DNA of 64,000 nucleotides from JAQUBU01 sp036677685 (GTDB lineage Bacteria; Bacillota; Syntrophomonadia; Syntrophomonadales; Syntrophomonadaceae), in assembly GCA_036677685.1 (NCBI GenBank), contig JAVBWA010000026.1, positions 59,971 to 123,970 on the forward strand. Direction: 5' to 3'. The position numbers were made by a program, and so were the translations under genes. The notes beneath the pieces were generated by a model, which saw only the letters and a program-made list of their open reading frames with translations, ran no database searches and was not told the DNA's origin. Shown one piece after another: positions 24,297 to 33,980 of the stretch. Position 1 is the first letter of the stretch. Every line of letters starts with the position of its first letter.

Positions 24297-26627
24297 TTAA
24301 ACAACTGCAGTATAAGTAAATTCAATACCTCTGGCATAGAATATTTGGTCAGATTCATTGTATGTGACACCATCATCACATACCTGCGATCTTGACCATT
24401 TATTTTTTACCCGATAATAAGCTTTCACTTTAAACTTGCCATTAGTGTAATCGTAATCTGTAACCTTTAGTAAAAATTTAGGGTTCCCGGTAAGCCTAAC
24501 GGGATAACCACTTGTTTCACCATTTAAGTAATTTGGTAAATCAAACCCACTAATAGCTAAAGTTACAACAAAAGATTTCCCTTTGAAATCGTCGGGTAAC
24601 TGTACCCATTTTTCGGGTATATAAGTCAATATATCTGATTCTGTAATGCTGTCTATTTGAGCATCCGAAGTTAAACCACCCCAACTATAATCCATGTTTT
24701 TTGTAGCATCCCACTGAATTACAGGCCGAAATCGTTTGAAGGTTGTTGTTGAAATATTATATGATGTTACATGACCAGTAGCGTCAACAGACAGATTTGT
24801 AATATAACCTGCTATTGAAACACTTTCATAAGTCCACTTTAAAAACCTAGTCAACCCCAAATAGCATTCTTGAACATTGCTGCTAGAGTCATATTCAGTG
24901 CTACCCGTCCCGGTAGATACAAGATACATATAGTCCTTCGTGCCGCTTGACAAATGCCGCCGCAGTCCATTTGCGTCAATAGTGGTGTAACTACCATCTG
25001 CGTGCATGAACTTGCATCCATATACGCCTGTCGCATATTCCCCAATATGAATACGCAGAACATCACTCGCATCATAGATTTTCAACCCATTGTCTACGAT
25101 TTGAAATTTACCGTTATTACTGAGAATGTTGACGATGGCCGCGTTCAAGGTTCCGGTGTTAATCATACTTGCGTTAATACTTTCGCCGCTTATAGCCAAG
25201 TCCCAGGTCATACCACCATCCGAGGATATAATCATACCGTCGGGCGTGATGCGGACCATATTCCCGGTCAAAGAGCCACTTACCCGCTCTGACCATGTGC
25301 TAACTCCGTCAACAAGGGTATAGTCACCGCTTGCCCCGTTTATTATGGTTGCCGCCGTATCAAGCATGGCTTTCAGTAGGTTTTTGACACTGGTGTTAGG
25401 CTTGATGCTAGACTTGACGTAATCCGATGCCTTGATGGTTTGGGCTATACTCGCGGCTATCTTTTCTATCGGGTCGCCAACATCAATATCGCATAGCCAC
25501 GGCTGAAAGATAGCGTATTTGTAACGGATGATTCGGGCTTGAGTGTTGATGTCGATAGTCTCGTCAACAATGTCAATGAGATGCCCAATGTCGAAAGTTT
25601 CATGCTCATAGCCGGGAATACTGCGAAGGTCGAGCATCTTAAATTTGTAGGTATGGCGCGGCTTGCACATCTTGGCGAGGTATTCCTCGCCCTTGGCCTT
25701 TAACTGCGTTGCATCGGATATTTCTTGGTTGATGTAAGTACCAATAAGGACGCGGCTTGTGAATGTGTTGTTGTCAAGATACTCTTTGCCGCCGTTCACC
25801 GAAGAAATGTTTAAGTCGTCTGCGCCGTAGCAATAGCACCGGGAAATAATCTCCCTGTCGTCTATGCGCTCGATGTTTTTCAAGTTCTTAGCATATCGCG
25901 CACCAAAACCCGTATAATTGAGCCAAGTTGATTCGGAGCGCAGGGAGACGGTTTTATTGAGGCTATCCCAAACAAGGTTGCCGCCCCATAACTCCTGCAC
26001 CTTGTTGATATTTTGGAGTATGGATTCCTTCTCAGTCTCCAGGTCGAATGTGCCCTCGACGTCAACGGTGCCCACCGTCCAGCCAGTGCCATCTAGCAGA
26101 GCATACAAGGCGTGTCCGGCACTTCCGACGGCGTAACGCCCCCCGGATAAATCGGAACCACCAGAGACGATAATAACCGACAATGCGGGCGGGCTTGGCG
26201 TTGAAGGGTCATTGGATATGCCGGATTCAGCGTAATCCTTGTTGAGAAGCACCCAGGATTCCTTTGCCATGAACTTGCCCCACTTGCTCAATCCCTCTCG
26301 ACTCGCAGTGACCGCATCGGGATTCGCTACGATAAACTCCCTGCCACCAGCGATGATGCGATAGTCATTCGTGAGGTATTGCCACTTTTCGGAATCATAG
26401 GGCAATTCAAATTCAAGCTTGCATTCTCCGTTTAGTTCGTTGTCGATGCAACAAGTATCTGCCTTGAGTCCGTCACCTTCGGGCGATAAAAAAGCCACCG
26501 GCTTATCGGTGGCGGGGTCGCGTATTTCGATGTATTCAGGTATTAATCTTAGTTGATGCGTGGTTTCTGTTTTTTGGTTGAATAACGTGGTGTTAAATAA
26601 GAAAGTGTTTAATAATGCTCCGCTCAA
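24297..26627 (-). CDS. Tail-associated lysin/prophage tail endopeptidase (Tal)
   Basis: 776 residues from TTG 26627, which has GAGAGGGGTG 5 bases upstream; the in-frame ATG at 26648 lies upstream of that site. N-terminal 350 residues show the prophage-endopeptidase-tail pattern (CKLEFELPYDSEKWQYL, RIIAGGREFIV, RVLIGTYINQEISDATQLKAKGEEYL). The rest is beta-rich with a distal region that probably forms the tip or fibre. It lies after Dit and the tape measure, the canonical place for the tail hub/Tal protein of siphophages. Confidence 0.75.
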   Translation of the reverse strand: MSGALLNTFLFNTTLFNQKTETTHQLRLIPEYIEIRDPATDKPVAFLSPEGDGLKADTCCIDNELNGECKLEFELPYDSEKWQYLTNDYRIIAGGREFIVANPDAVTASREGLSKWGKFMAKESWVLLNKDYAESGISNDPSTPSPPALSVIIVSGGSDLSGGRYAVGSAGHALYALLDGTGWTVGTVDVEGTFDLETEKESILQNINKVQELWGGNLVWDSLNKTVSLRSESTWLNYTGFGARYAKNLKNIERIDDREIISRCYCYGADDLNISSVNGGKEYLDNNTFTSRVLIGTYINQEISDATQLKAKGEEYLAKMCKPRHTYKFKMLDLRSIPGYEHETFDIGHLIDIVDETIDINTQARIIRYKYAIFQPWLCDIDVGDPIEKIAASIAQTIKASDYVKSSIKPNTSVKNLLKAMLDTAATIINGASGDYTLVDGVSTWSERVSGSLTGNMVRITPDGMIISSDGGMTWDLAISGESINASMINTGTLNAAIVNILSNNGKFQIVDNGLKIYDASDVLRIHIGEYATGVYGCKFMHADGSYTTIDANGLRRHLSSGTKDYMYLVSTGTGSTEYDSSSNVQECYLGLTRFLKWTYESVSIAGYITNLSVDATGHVTSYNISTTTFKRFRPVIQWDATKNMDYSWGGLTSDAQIDSITESDILTYIPEKWVQLPDDFKGKSFVVTLAISGFDLPNYLNGETSGYPVRLTGNPKFLLKVTDYDYTNGKFKVKAYYRVKNKWSRSQVCDDGVTYNESDQIFYARGIEFTYTAVV

Positions 26628-26656
26628 TGTATCACCCCTCTCAGGCAATAAAAATA

Positions 26657-26670
26657 GAGCCAGTTGGCTC
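26657..26670 (-). terminator. Weak intrinsic terminator before the Tal gene
   Basis: GAGCC and GGCTC flanking AGTT form a short stem; on the minus strand TATTTTTATT follows. Confidence 0.5.
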
Positions 26671-26708
26671 CGTTGTGGGCTGTTTAGTTGTTGCGTTTTA
26701 TAAGTCTA

Positions 26709-26939
26709 CTATGCAGGTTCAACTACCGTTGGACTATCTCCCCATACCGTCAAAATAGCAGTTTTAAACGGTTCTGCTATTTCTGATTGCACGGCGGTTC
26801 TGCCCGATATGCTGTTGGTATACGCCCTACGCCAAGGTTGTCCTATCGGATATTCTACTTCATCAACCGTCGTAAATTGCTGTTTTCTAAGGCTTACATT
26901 GTCCTGTGTTAACATATCAAGATAAGTTTTTTCAATCAT
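26709..26939 (-). CDS. Hypothetical small tail-region protein
   Basis: 76 residues with AGGAGG. Contains QQFTTVDEVEYPIGQPWRRAYTNS; no family recognised. Lies between two tail-tip genes. Confidence 0.5.
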   Translation of the reverse strand: MIEKTYLDMLTQDNVSLRKQQFTTVDEVEYPIGQPWRRAYTNSISGRTAVQSEIAEPFKTAILTVWGDSPTVVEPA

Positions 26940-26950
26940 TTCTAATCCTC

Positions 26951-27694
26951 CTAACTTGCTGTCTTGTAAATAATCACGCCTTTAATAGACGTAGTATTGT
27001 TAATATTTGAGGCTGTTATGTTAGTATAAGCCACATTGTCACCCGCCTGATAAATGAGAAACTTAGATAACCCAGATTCCGAATATCCTGTAATTTGGGA
27101 ATATCCAGCGCTAAAGTCAAGATTGCTTATTAAGGCAAAATAACATCCTACTATAGTATTCGCTACAGCTAACGGCAGTCCGTCAATTTGAATACTCCCC
27201 GCCATAGATACATCTTTTGCAGATAGGGCAAGATTAAATGGAGCATGAACTAATTTGCCAACCTTATAATATTGTCCAGATTGTGCTGAATACGTGTTCG
27301 TTCCAGCAGTAGACGAGCCTTTTAGAACAGGAGTCCATATACCTTCTTCAATTTTTAATCCATGGACTCCACCGCTATCCGTCACATCTTCTGCCTTATG
27401 CGCATCAACCACCGCCACCGTTTCCAATTCCTCATACATACCCGCAGTAATATAACTGTTTACAACACTGCCCAATTGATGCGCGGCGGCAACGGTTCCC
27501 TCCTGCGCCCGAAGGATGCTCGAGCAATTATTCCCGCTTTTTACACCTACCTCTACAATTTCGTTGTCAATTGTTACCCTAAATGGAGCGGCGGGAAGAA
27601 TATCTCCATTTACTACAGTAAGGGAATCTGCCCCCGCCTCCATCAACGCCGATAACGTGGTCTGCGCGTTGTTTGCGGCCTTTAATCTGCTCAA
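26951..27694 (-). CDS. Tail tip or fibre-like protein
   Basis: 247 residues from a TTG (AAGGGAAGTG upstream). N-terminal half has a regular beta pattern (TTLSALMEAGADSLTVVNGDILPAAPFRVTI, then a His-Ala-Glu-Asp linker VDAHKAEDVTDSGGVHGLKIEEG typical of phage tail-tip proteins). The C-terminal half looks like a receptor-binding beta domain. Function inferred from position between Dit and Tal. Confidence 0.55.
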   Translation of the reverse strand: MSRLKAANNAQTTLSALMEAGADSLTVVNGDILPAAPFRVTIDNEIVEVGVKSGNNCSSILRAQEGTVAAAHQLGSVVNSYITAGMYEELETVAVVDAHKAEDVTDSGGVHGLKIEEGIWTPVLKGSSTAGTNTYSAQSGQYYKVGKLVHAPFNLALSAKDVSMAGSIQIDGLPLAVANTIVGCYFALISNLDFSAGYSQITGYSESGLSKFLIYQAGDNVAYTNITASNINNTTSIKGVIIYKTAS

Positions 27695-27709
27695 AAAATC
27701 ACTTCCCTT

Positions 27710-28411
27710 CTAAATAAACTTGTTGTACCATTTGACGGTCACATTTCCAGAGCCAACAGTCACCGTATTACTGCCCACCGCGAGCTTCGGAAACACATTG
27801 TTGTAATTGCCGAGCGCGTTCACGCCGTTAAAAAGAGCGGTCCGCCTTTCGGTGTCGATCACCAAAAGGTCACTCGCTGTCACGGTTCCGGCATAAGACA
27901 TAATCAAGCCTGCCACGGTAACGCTCGGATTAGTGACAGGGCCAACAATCTCAACGATAATAGGAGCTACATCATTCCCACCGTTAACCGCCGTTCCTGA
28001 GCCTGTCAGCGAGCTTTGAGACGATGCCAGAGCCTTGCCGGTATAATACTTAAAAGGAATAGTAATCTTGCGGTAATTCGGCCCTTCTTCGGCAAACCTC
28101 AACTGTCCGGCGTAGACCACATAAAAGACCTTGCCCGGCCTGTTGGCGAAAGTTAATGCCTGTTCACCAAGCTTTGGATTGAGGTAGCCCATGATTTCGG
28201 TTTCCTTCGCGTCCCACGTGCTAGGTGTTGTCTCAACGAAACAAGGCAGGGAAATAACCCCTGCCTCGAACTCTGAACCAAAATATATTTCACCGTCAAC
28301 GCCGGGAGCTTTGTCGGAGTATTCGCGAGTGTTCTTTATGAACTCAACCCCGCGAAGAACCTTTACCCCGAGCGGTTGGAGGATGCCGCTAGAATCCACA
28401 TTTAAAGCCAA
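27710..28411 (-). CDS. Distal tail protein (Dit)
   Basis: 233 residues from TTG 28411 (GGGGGTGG 5 bases upstream). N-terminal LGVKVLRGVEFIKNTREYSDKAPGVDGEIYFGSEFEAGVISLPCFVE and the following LNPKLGEQALTFANRPGKVF fit siphovirus-type Dit proteins. Dit forms the hexameric ring joining tail tube and tip. Follows the tape measure gene as expected. Confidence 0.8.
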   Translation of the reverse strand: MALNVDSSGILQPLGVKVLRGVEFIKNTREYSDKAPGVDGEIYFGSEFEAGVISLPCFVETTPSTWDAKETEIMGYLNPKLGEQALTFANRPGKVFYVVYAGQLRFAEEGPNYRKITIPFKYYTGKALASSQSSLTGSGTAVNGGNDVAPIIVEIVGPVTNPSVTVAGLIMSYAGTVTASDLLVIDTERRTALFNGVNALGNYNNVFPKLAVGSNTVTVGSGNVTVKWYNKFI

Positions 28412-28423
28412 TATAACCACCCC

Positions 28424-31400
28424 CTACATTGACGAAAGCACAGAACGAACCTCGAAGCCTAACGACTGTTCATCTGCCCTATCACTGAATGAAACGTGTT
28501 CAATGTTCACGGCTTTGTCAACATTTATTTTCATCTTGTTCTCGATTGCTGCAACAATCCGATCAACACCCTTATCCGATATGCCGCCCTGAGTTATGGA
28601 TTGAATGCCGTTAGGATTACCGATAATCGCGCTTGCTAAGCGATCAAAGGAAATGGTCAAATCAGGTGATAAAACACGCTCACCCTTGAGAAGTTCAGCT
28701 ATACCGCTTGTTTGAACAAATGCCCCGGTGTGCGCTTGATTCGCGGAAGTCCATTGTTGACGGGCTTCGACTATATCCCAAAACAAATCCTTGACGTTCT
28801 GTGACAAGTCCGTTCTATCGGCAATATAACGGTTATACCAATTCTGTGTACCCTCAACAGTATCGTAACTGCTTATATCCGATGCGCCCTGAGAGTAGCC
28901 GAGGCTTATTAACTGTTGCCTTGCTGATTCAGCTTTAGCGTGGGCTTGAGCCTTTATCGCCTCGTTATTATTGGTTGTGGTTGACTGTGTGGGTGCAGTC
29001 GGTTGCCCCGTACTTGAACCGGAAGGAAGATTGTTGTAATTGTCCTCAACGTCGCTCACAAAATCACTAAACCCGCTCGGTAAACTTGTCTGCCCATCCT
29101 CAATGCCTTGCGCCAGGTTTCTCATCCAATCCAAACCTTTTTCATACATGGATTCATTCGCAGAACCTAAAGCCGCCAGCATGTTCAGGGTATTGTCGTT
29201 GAGCAGGTCCTCAATCTCGTTGTAGTAGGACTCCATTTCCGACTTCTTCTTGTCGTTGGATTTTTGAAGCAGTTTGATTTCCTCGTTGGCTTCATCCTCG
29301 TAAGCGTCAGCCTGGTCATTAAGTGCGTCAATCTGGTCCTGATATGCTTCTTTTTGGTCAGCCCGCGCCCAATCTGCCTGCTTTTCAGCCCACGCCCGGT
29401 TTTCTTCCTCAATCTGCTGGTTTATGTCCTTGATGTTTTCCAAGTGGTCAACGCCGGTACGAACTCGCTCATAAGCTAACTGCTCGTCAAGCTCGGCTAT
29501 TCTCTCGTTGTGGTCCTTGAGTGCGCTTTCCCGGTCAGCTTCTTCATCCTCCGTGTCCAGAGCATCAATAAGCTTTTGAATGGCCGTTATCTGCTCGTCA
29601 ACCTCTGCGCGATAAGACTCTATTGCCGATTCCTTCTTTTCGATGAGGGTGTCGTTGGCATCTATCTCATCCTGGTATTCCTGCATCTTCTTATCATAGG
29701 CATCCTTGATAGCGTCCATTTCATCTTGCAGAAGTTGCTTGCGCTCACTGAACCGTTCTTCTTCAAGCTTCCACGCATCGGCCTGTGATAACATTGTTGC
29801 GTCGATGGTTTCAAGGTATTTCAACTGCTGTTCTGTATTCATCCTGCCGATGGCTTCCATGTGGTTAGCCCATGTCATAGCGGATTGATAATATTCGGTA
29901 TAGGTTGTCCGGGTCAATTCTTCAAGCGTGGACTTATTCTCCCATAACTTTTGAGTATTGCTTGCGATTGCCCCGGAGAGCCTATTAATTTCGCCTTGAA
30001 GGTCGCTTACTGCGCTTTCGGCATCTTTCATATGGTCAGAGTCGCCCGCCGCCTTAAAACGGTCATATTCTGCCGTAGCTTTTGCCAAAACCGGAGTGAG
30101 CGAACCAATCTGCTGTTGGTACTGTTGGTTGGCTTCTACAAGCTTTATCTGCTCGTCATTCACAAGGGCGGTCTTTACTGCGACAAGTTCCTGCATCCGG
30201 GCAAAATCCTGCGTGGTTGCGGTCCCGGTTTCAACCTTAGAGGCGAGGTAGGTATACTCTGAATTGGCTATGCCCAAACGGTCATTCAATCGAGCGAGGG
30301 AAGATTCTAGGGCGGCGTTAGCCATCTCCGCTGACTTCGAGGCAAAGCCAAGTTGGTCAAGAGATTTTGCTATGGCATCAGCCTTCGAGGAAGTGGAACC
30401 GCCGGAAGTGGAACCATCAGAGGGAGGTTTATCGCCCAAAGCGGAATTTGCGTTAATATTAGCAATATTTCTTTCCGCTTCTTTGATGGCATTGTCCAAT
30501 TTATTCAGTTCTGCGTTTTTGGTATCAATTATTTCCTGTTTTTCAGCGGCTTCTTCTTGCCTATTGCCTAATTTTGTTTTGGCAATAAAGCTACTAATGC
30601 CTTTTAACGGACCAGGGATATATTCGTACCATTTGCCACCAGGTAACAATGATTTTTGAGCCGCAATTTCTTCATCCAGAATCTTGAGCCTATCCAGCGC
30701 ACCTTGTTTAGCCGCCGTGACAAGCTCTTGCTCATCTTTATATTTTTGTTTAACGCGTTCTGACTCTGCAATCCGCTCATCTTTGATCTTGGTAATTATC
30801 GCGTCAACTGTAGCATTACGCTTTAAGCCTGCTTCTTGCGCTATATCAGCAATTAATCTTTCAGTTTCCCCTAACGCTTCCTGCGCTTTTTCAGCTTCTT
30901 CTGAGCCAGTTTTTTGCTTAGCTAGGGTGTCGGTCAATTTGTCTCTGCGTTCTGTCAAATCATTTAAAACATTTAGCTCAGATTCCCATTCCTGAATCTT
31001 ATTTTCACTGGTTTTTCTTTCCTCTTGTATGCGAGCAATTTCAGCGTCACTTGCCGCTAGGTCCTCTTTGGCTTTTTTAAGGTCTTTGCCAGCATCAATC
31101 ATGTTTTGCATTCCTTGACGATTGATTTTTAAGGATTCAGTTTCACTGTCCCAACCATCAATAAGTTCTGGCAAGGAATCGGCTATATTATTTTTAAGTT
31201 CGCTTAACTCTTTGGCAGCCTGATTGTATTCCCCTGTCCCTCTGGTCGTACCATTAAGCCTATTCGTCAGGCTATCATATTCACCAATAAGATTCTCGGC
31301 CATAACCGCATGCTCTTGCAGCTCCTCATTAATTTTGTTGGTTTCACGGGCAATAAATCCAATGGCGGTTCCTGCTGTAACTAATGCTACCCCAACCGGG

Positions 31401-33184
31401 CCACCAAAAGCGGCCAAGAGTCCTCTGCCTAAAGTTCCTATTGCCGCTCTTGCGCCAGTTGCCATCGCGCTTATTCCCGCTAATCCGGTTGCGGCTTCCT
31501 TAAAACTCACGCCCATTGCCACTAAACCTGCAACCTTAGTCCCACCGTTTAATAATGCAGATACACCAGCCATTTTTAGAGCGGCGTCCAATAATTTAAC
31601 TGCGGCAGTTACTTCTATTACAGTCAATAAAAACATCTGCATATCATCATCAAGATTATTAAACCACTGCACAGCATCAGTAACGCCTTCAACTAAGGCA
31701 GTTAATTCATTAAGCAAACCTGCATCGCCCAAGGCTACTGCTAACTGTTCAGCACTTGCTTTCAGCACTTCAACCTGCTTCTCAAGCGTCTGCATGGTGC
31801 GCTCGTTTTCCTTCATAGAATAGCCGAGTGCATTTTCCTGAGAAACTAAAACCTCATCAACCTTTGACCAGTTTTGAAGCAATGCCAACAGATAGTTACG
31901 CCGATAAATACCAGCCGCCGCCTGCGATAAATTGCGTTGCTGAATGTCGTTGTACTGTTCCTCCATGCCCACAACTTCGGCCATTTCTTCGGTATAAAGT
32001 CCCGCTGCCTCTGCTTGGTCGGCCATTGCATTCCGTGAAGCTTCGCTCATTTGCGGCCATTTCTGCGCCATCTCTCCAAAAACTTCTATTACGTTCCTGA
32101 ATTGAGTCCGAGCTTCATCAGCAAATACCTGTATTCCCTCTGTTTCAAAAGCCTTAATAGCAACTGGTCTTTGCATAAAGGAAAGGATGGAATTAAGGGC
32201 ATTACCAACCTCTTTACCTGTTCTGCCTGTGGCTTCTCGCATGGTTGTAAGTATGGCTATAGTTTCATTTAGGCTTAATCCCAGCACTTTAGCCGCACCG
32301 GAAGAACGCTGTAAACCTGCCACTAGGTCAGTCGAAGTAATAGCGAAGTCATCTGCGACCTTATTAATTTTGTCTATAACCGGGAGCAATTCATCTGCGG
32401 TTAAGCCCCACTGTGCCATAATAGCTATCATGCCGCTAGTAGCTTGTTCACTGTTTAATTCGGCCGTATTCAAAGCTAACAATGAATCCTTAGTTAACTC
32501 CAAGGTTTCTGCCTGATTGTATCCGGCCTGCGCCCATTTAATGGCAATATCGCTTACATCTGCCCAGGTATCGCCATAGGTTACGCCCAACTGTTGCAGT
32601 TCGTCACGCATGCCCTTGAAATTAAAGGCCACGTCTTCGGTTACGCGGGCAATGGTTGTCATGCCCATTTCAACGTCTTTAATGGTTTGAACGGTTTCGC
32701 CAATGCCGTACATACCGCCCATTAGAAGTGCACCGCTGCCGAGCCACGAAAACCTGCGTTGCATTAAGTCTGACATTGAGCCTCTTGCAGCAAAAGCCTG
32801 TTCGCGGGTGCGCGTATAAAGCAGTTTTTCCTGTGCCATTTGCTTTTGAATTGTTGCAAGTTCGGCGGCAGCAGATTCTTTTAGGATTTTCTGCCTGGTT
32901 AAGGCTTCTTTTGCAGTGATAGCGGATATTTCAGCTTCACCTTTAGCCGTTATTACTTTCCTGCTCGCCTCTCCCTCCGCAGTAATTCTGCTTACCATTG
33001 CCTGCTGTGCGGTCATTTGCGAGGCATCCAAACCTGTGCCTAGTTGAGTCTTGGCAAAAGTTTCTTTAACAGTCAAGGCGGTTCTGTTCGCCATAGCCTC
33101 AACCGTTTCCATCTGTGCCTTGATGCCGCCAATGCCGAATATAAGTTCGGCAAGTATCGCATTTTCGGGGTTAATCTCTGTCAT
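28424..33184 (-). CDS. Tape measure protein
   Basis: 1586 residues, by far the longest gene. Residues about 190-370 match the TP901-type tape measure core (WADVSDIAIKWAQAGYNQAETLELT..., NALNSILSFMQRPVA). Hydrophobic segments near 530-630 (VALVTAGTAIGFIA) and extensive coiled coil at 860-920 and 1150-1380 follow. It sets tail length and is ejected with DNA. Length suggests a tail of about 240 nm if the usual 1.5 angstrom per residue holds (inference). Confidence 0.95.
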   Translation of the reverse strand: MTEINPENAILAELIFGIGGIKAQMETVEAMANRTALTVKETFAKTQLGTGLDASQMTAQQAMVSRITAEGEASRKVITAKGEAEISAITAKEALTRQKILKESAAAELATIQKQMAQEKLLYTRTREQAFAARGSMSDLMQRRFSWLGSGALLMGGMYGIGETVQTIKDVEMGMTTIARVTEDVAFNFKGMRDELQQLGVTYGDTWADVSDIAIKWAQAGYNQAETLELTKDSLLALNTAELNSEQATSGMIAIMAQWGLTADELLPVIDKINKVADDFAITSTDLVAGLQRSSGAAKVLGLSLNETIAILTTMREATGRTGKEVGNALNSILSFMQRPVAIKAFETEGIQVFADEARTQFRNVIEVFGEMAQKWPQMSEASRNAMADQAEAAGLYTEEMAEVVGMEEQYNDIQQRNLSQAAAGIYRRNYLLALLQNWSKVDEVLVSQENALGYSMKENERTMQTLEKQVEVLKASAEQLAVALGDAGLLNELTALVEGVTDAVQWFNNLDDDMQMFLLTVIEVTAAVKLLDAALKMAGVSALLNGGTKVAGLVAMGVSFKEAATGLAGISAMATGARAAIGTLGRGLLAAFGGPVGVALVTAGTAIGFIARETNKINEELQEHAVMAENLIGEYDSLTNRLNGTTRGTGEYNQAAKELSELKNNIADSLPELIDGWDSETESLKINRQGMQNMIDAGKDLKKAKEDLAASDAEIARIQEERKTSENKIQEWESELNVLNDLTERRDKLTDTLAKQKTGSEEAEKAQEALGETERLIADIAQEAGLKRNATVDAIITKIKDERIAESERVKQKYKDEQELVTAAKQGALDRLKILDEEIAAQKSLLPGGKWYEYIPGPLKGISSFIAKTKLGNRQEEAAEKQEIIDTKNAELNKLDNAIKEAERNIANINANSALGDKPPSDGSTSGGSTSSKADAIAKSLDQLGFASKSAEMANAALESSLARLNDRLGIANSEYTYLASKVETGTATTQDFARMQELVAVKTALVNDEQIKLVEANQQYQQQIGSLTPVLAKATAEYDRFKAAGDSDHMKDAESAVSDLQGEINRLSGAIASNTQKLWENKSTLEELTRTTYTEYYQSAMTWANHMEAIGRMNTEQQLKYLETIDATMLSQADAWKLEEERFSERKQLLQDEMDAIKDAYDKKMQEYQDEIDANDTLIEKKESAIESYRAEVDEQITAIQKLIDALDTEDEEADRESALKDHNERIAELDEQLAYERVRTGVDHLENIKDINQQIEEENRAWAEKQADWARADQKEAYQDQIDALNDQADAYEDEANEEIKLLQKSNDKKKSEMESYYNEIEDLLNDNTLNMLAALGSANESMYEKGLDWMRNLAQGIEDGQTSLPSGFSDFVSDVEDNYNNLPSGSSTGQPTAPTQSTTTNNNEAIKAQAHAKAESARQQLISLGYSQGASDISSYDTVEGTQNWYNRYIADRTDLSQNVKDLFWDIVEARQQWTSANQAHTGAFVQTSGIAELLKGERVLSPDLTISFDRLASAIIGNPNGIQSITQGGISDKGVDRIVAAIENKMKINVDKAVNIEHVSFSDRADEQSLGFEVRSVLSSM

Positions 33185-33213
33185 GTGTCCACCACCTTTC
33201 GGGTAAATAAAAA

Positions 33214-33230
33214 CCGGGCTATTTACCCGG
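33214..33230 (-). terminator. Intrinsic terminator upstream of the tape measure gene
   Basis: CCGGG-CTATTTA-CCCGG; on the minus strand TTTTTATTTACC follows. Lies 30 bases before the tape measure start, after the chaperone pair. Confidence 0.7.
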
Positions 33231-33286
33231 CAAAGTGGTATTATTCTCTATTGGATTTTCAGGCTCGGTGTGTGGGTAGGGAGCCG

Positions 33287-33857
33287 TTAAAAGCCGCCCC
33301 CAAACATCGCCTTCATCGCGCTAAAACCTTGACTAAAATCTTGATAACCTTCTTCTTTTTCGTCCTTGATACAACCATGTATTTTGGCCTGAAACAATTG
33401 TTCCTCGCCCATTTCCCTAAACATCGCCTTTACTTGTGGCAACGTCTGCTTTCGCAATCTATCGTAACCGCCCAATCTGAGAGCCAACCTAGCCAACGCT
33501 TTTTTAAAACTTCCCGGTTCGGGCGGTTCCTTATTTTCGTTATCTTGTTCATCCTCTTCCGGCCAACTAATCGACCAGAAAAAATTTGATGATTTCGTTT
33601 ACCTCATCTCTCCGCAGTTTCTTAAGCTTTTCGCGTTCAACCTTACCGTCGAAAGCAACCTCAAGCACCTGGTACAATGCTTCTTTACTTTCCTCTTTAT
33701 CGCCAAACATGAAGTTGCTTGCTACGTTGGCCCGCGTCTTTCCATAAGCCTCAATCACCAATTCAATTTCTTCCAAGGTGGCGGGCATCACCGTGTATTC
33801 CTGTCCGTCAATCATATATTTCTTGCCAATTCCCAACGCTTCGTTAATCTCGCCCAT
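33287..33857 (-). CDS. Tail assembly chaperone, frameshifted long form (gpGT)
   Basis: The 33567-33857 frame ends with ...IIKFFLVD-stop, while an overlapping frame with WSISWPEEDEQDNENKEPPEPG continues to 33287 with no good start. The junction lies in AAATTTTTTC (minus strand, 33587-33578), a run where a +1 or -2 slip on Phe codons joins the frames. This is the G/GT arrangement found before tape measure genes in siphophages. A minor fusion product binds the tape measure and recruits tube protein. Slip direction is inferred. Confidence 0.6.
33567..33857 (-). CDS. Tail assembly chaperone, short form (gpG)
   Basis: 96 residues from ATG 33857 (AAGGGAG 8 bases upstream); an in-frame TTG at 33875 lies before that site. 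Sequence GKKYMIDGQEYTVMPATLEEIELVIEAYG is typical of phage tail assembly chaperones with a small folded N-terminal domain. The stop lies just after the slippery run. Confidence 0.7.
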   Translation of the reverse strand: MGEINEALGIGKKYMIDGQEYTVMPATLEEIELVIEAYGKTRANVASNFMFGDKEESKEALYQVLEVAFDGKVEREKLKKLRRDEVNEIIKFFLVD

Positions 33858-33912
33858 CTCAAAATCTCCCTTCAAAATTAATTATTCTCCTTTATCGCCC
33901 CATAAAAGGGGA

Positions 33913-33977
33913 GCCGCGCCAGGGCAGGAGAAAAACCGAAGCGCGGCTAATTTCATCTGCTGGTGGAAAGCCAGCAG
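33913..33977 (-). terminator. Two GC-rich hairpins after the tail tube gene
   Basis: Minus-strand order: CTGCTGG/CCAGCAG (33977-33957) and GCCGCGC/GCGCGGC (33947-33913) separated by 10 bases. They stand between the tail tube gene and the chaperones. They lack good T-runs, so could stabilise mRNA instead of terminating. Confidence 0.5.
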
Positions 33978-33980
33978 GGG

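Noticed and set aside
30353..30571. Further small plus-strand frames opposite coiled-coil regions
   Set aside because: Antisense shadows of the tape measure protein without starts.
31224..31823. Plus-strand ORFs antisense to the tape measure gene
   Set aside because: Long antisense frames are expected within a large coding gene; no ribosome site or known motif.
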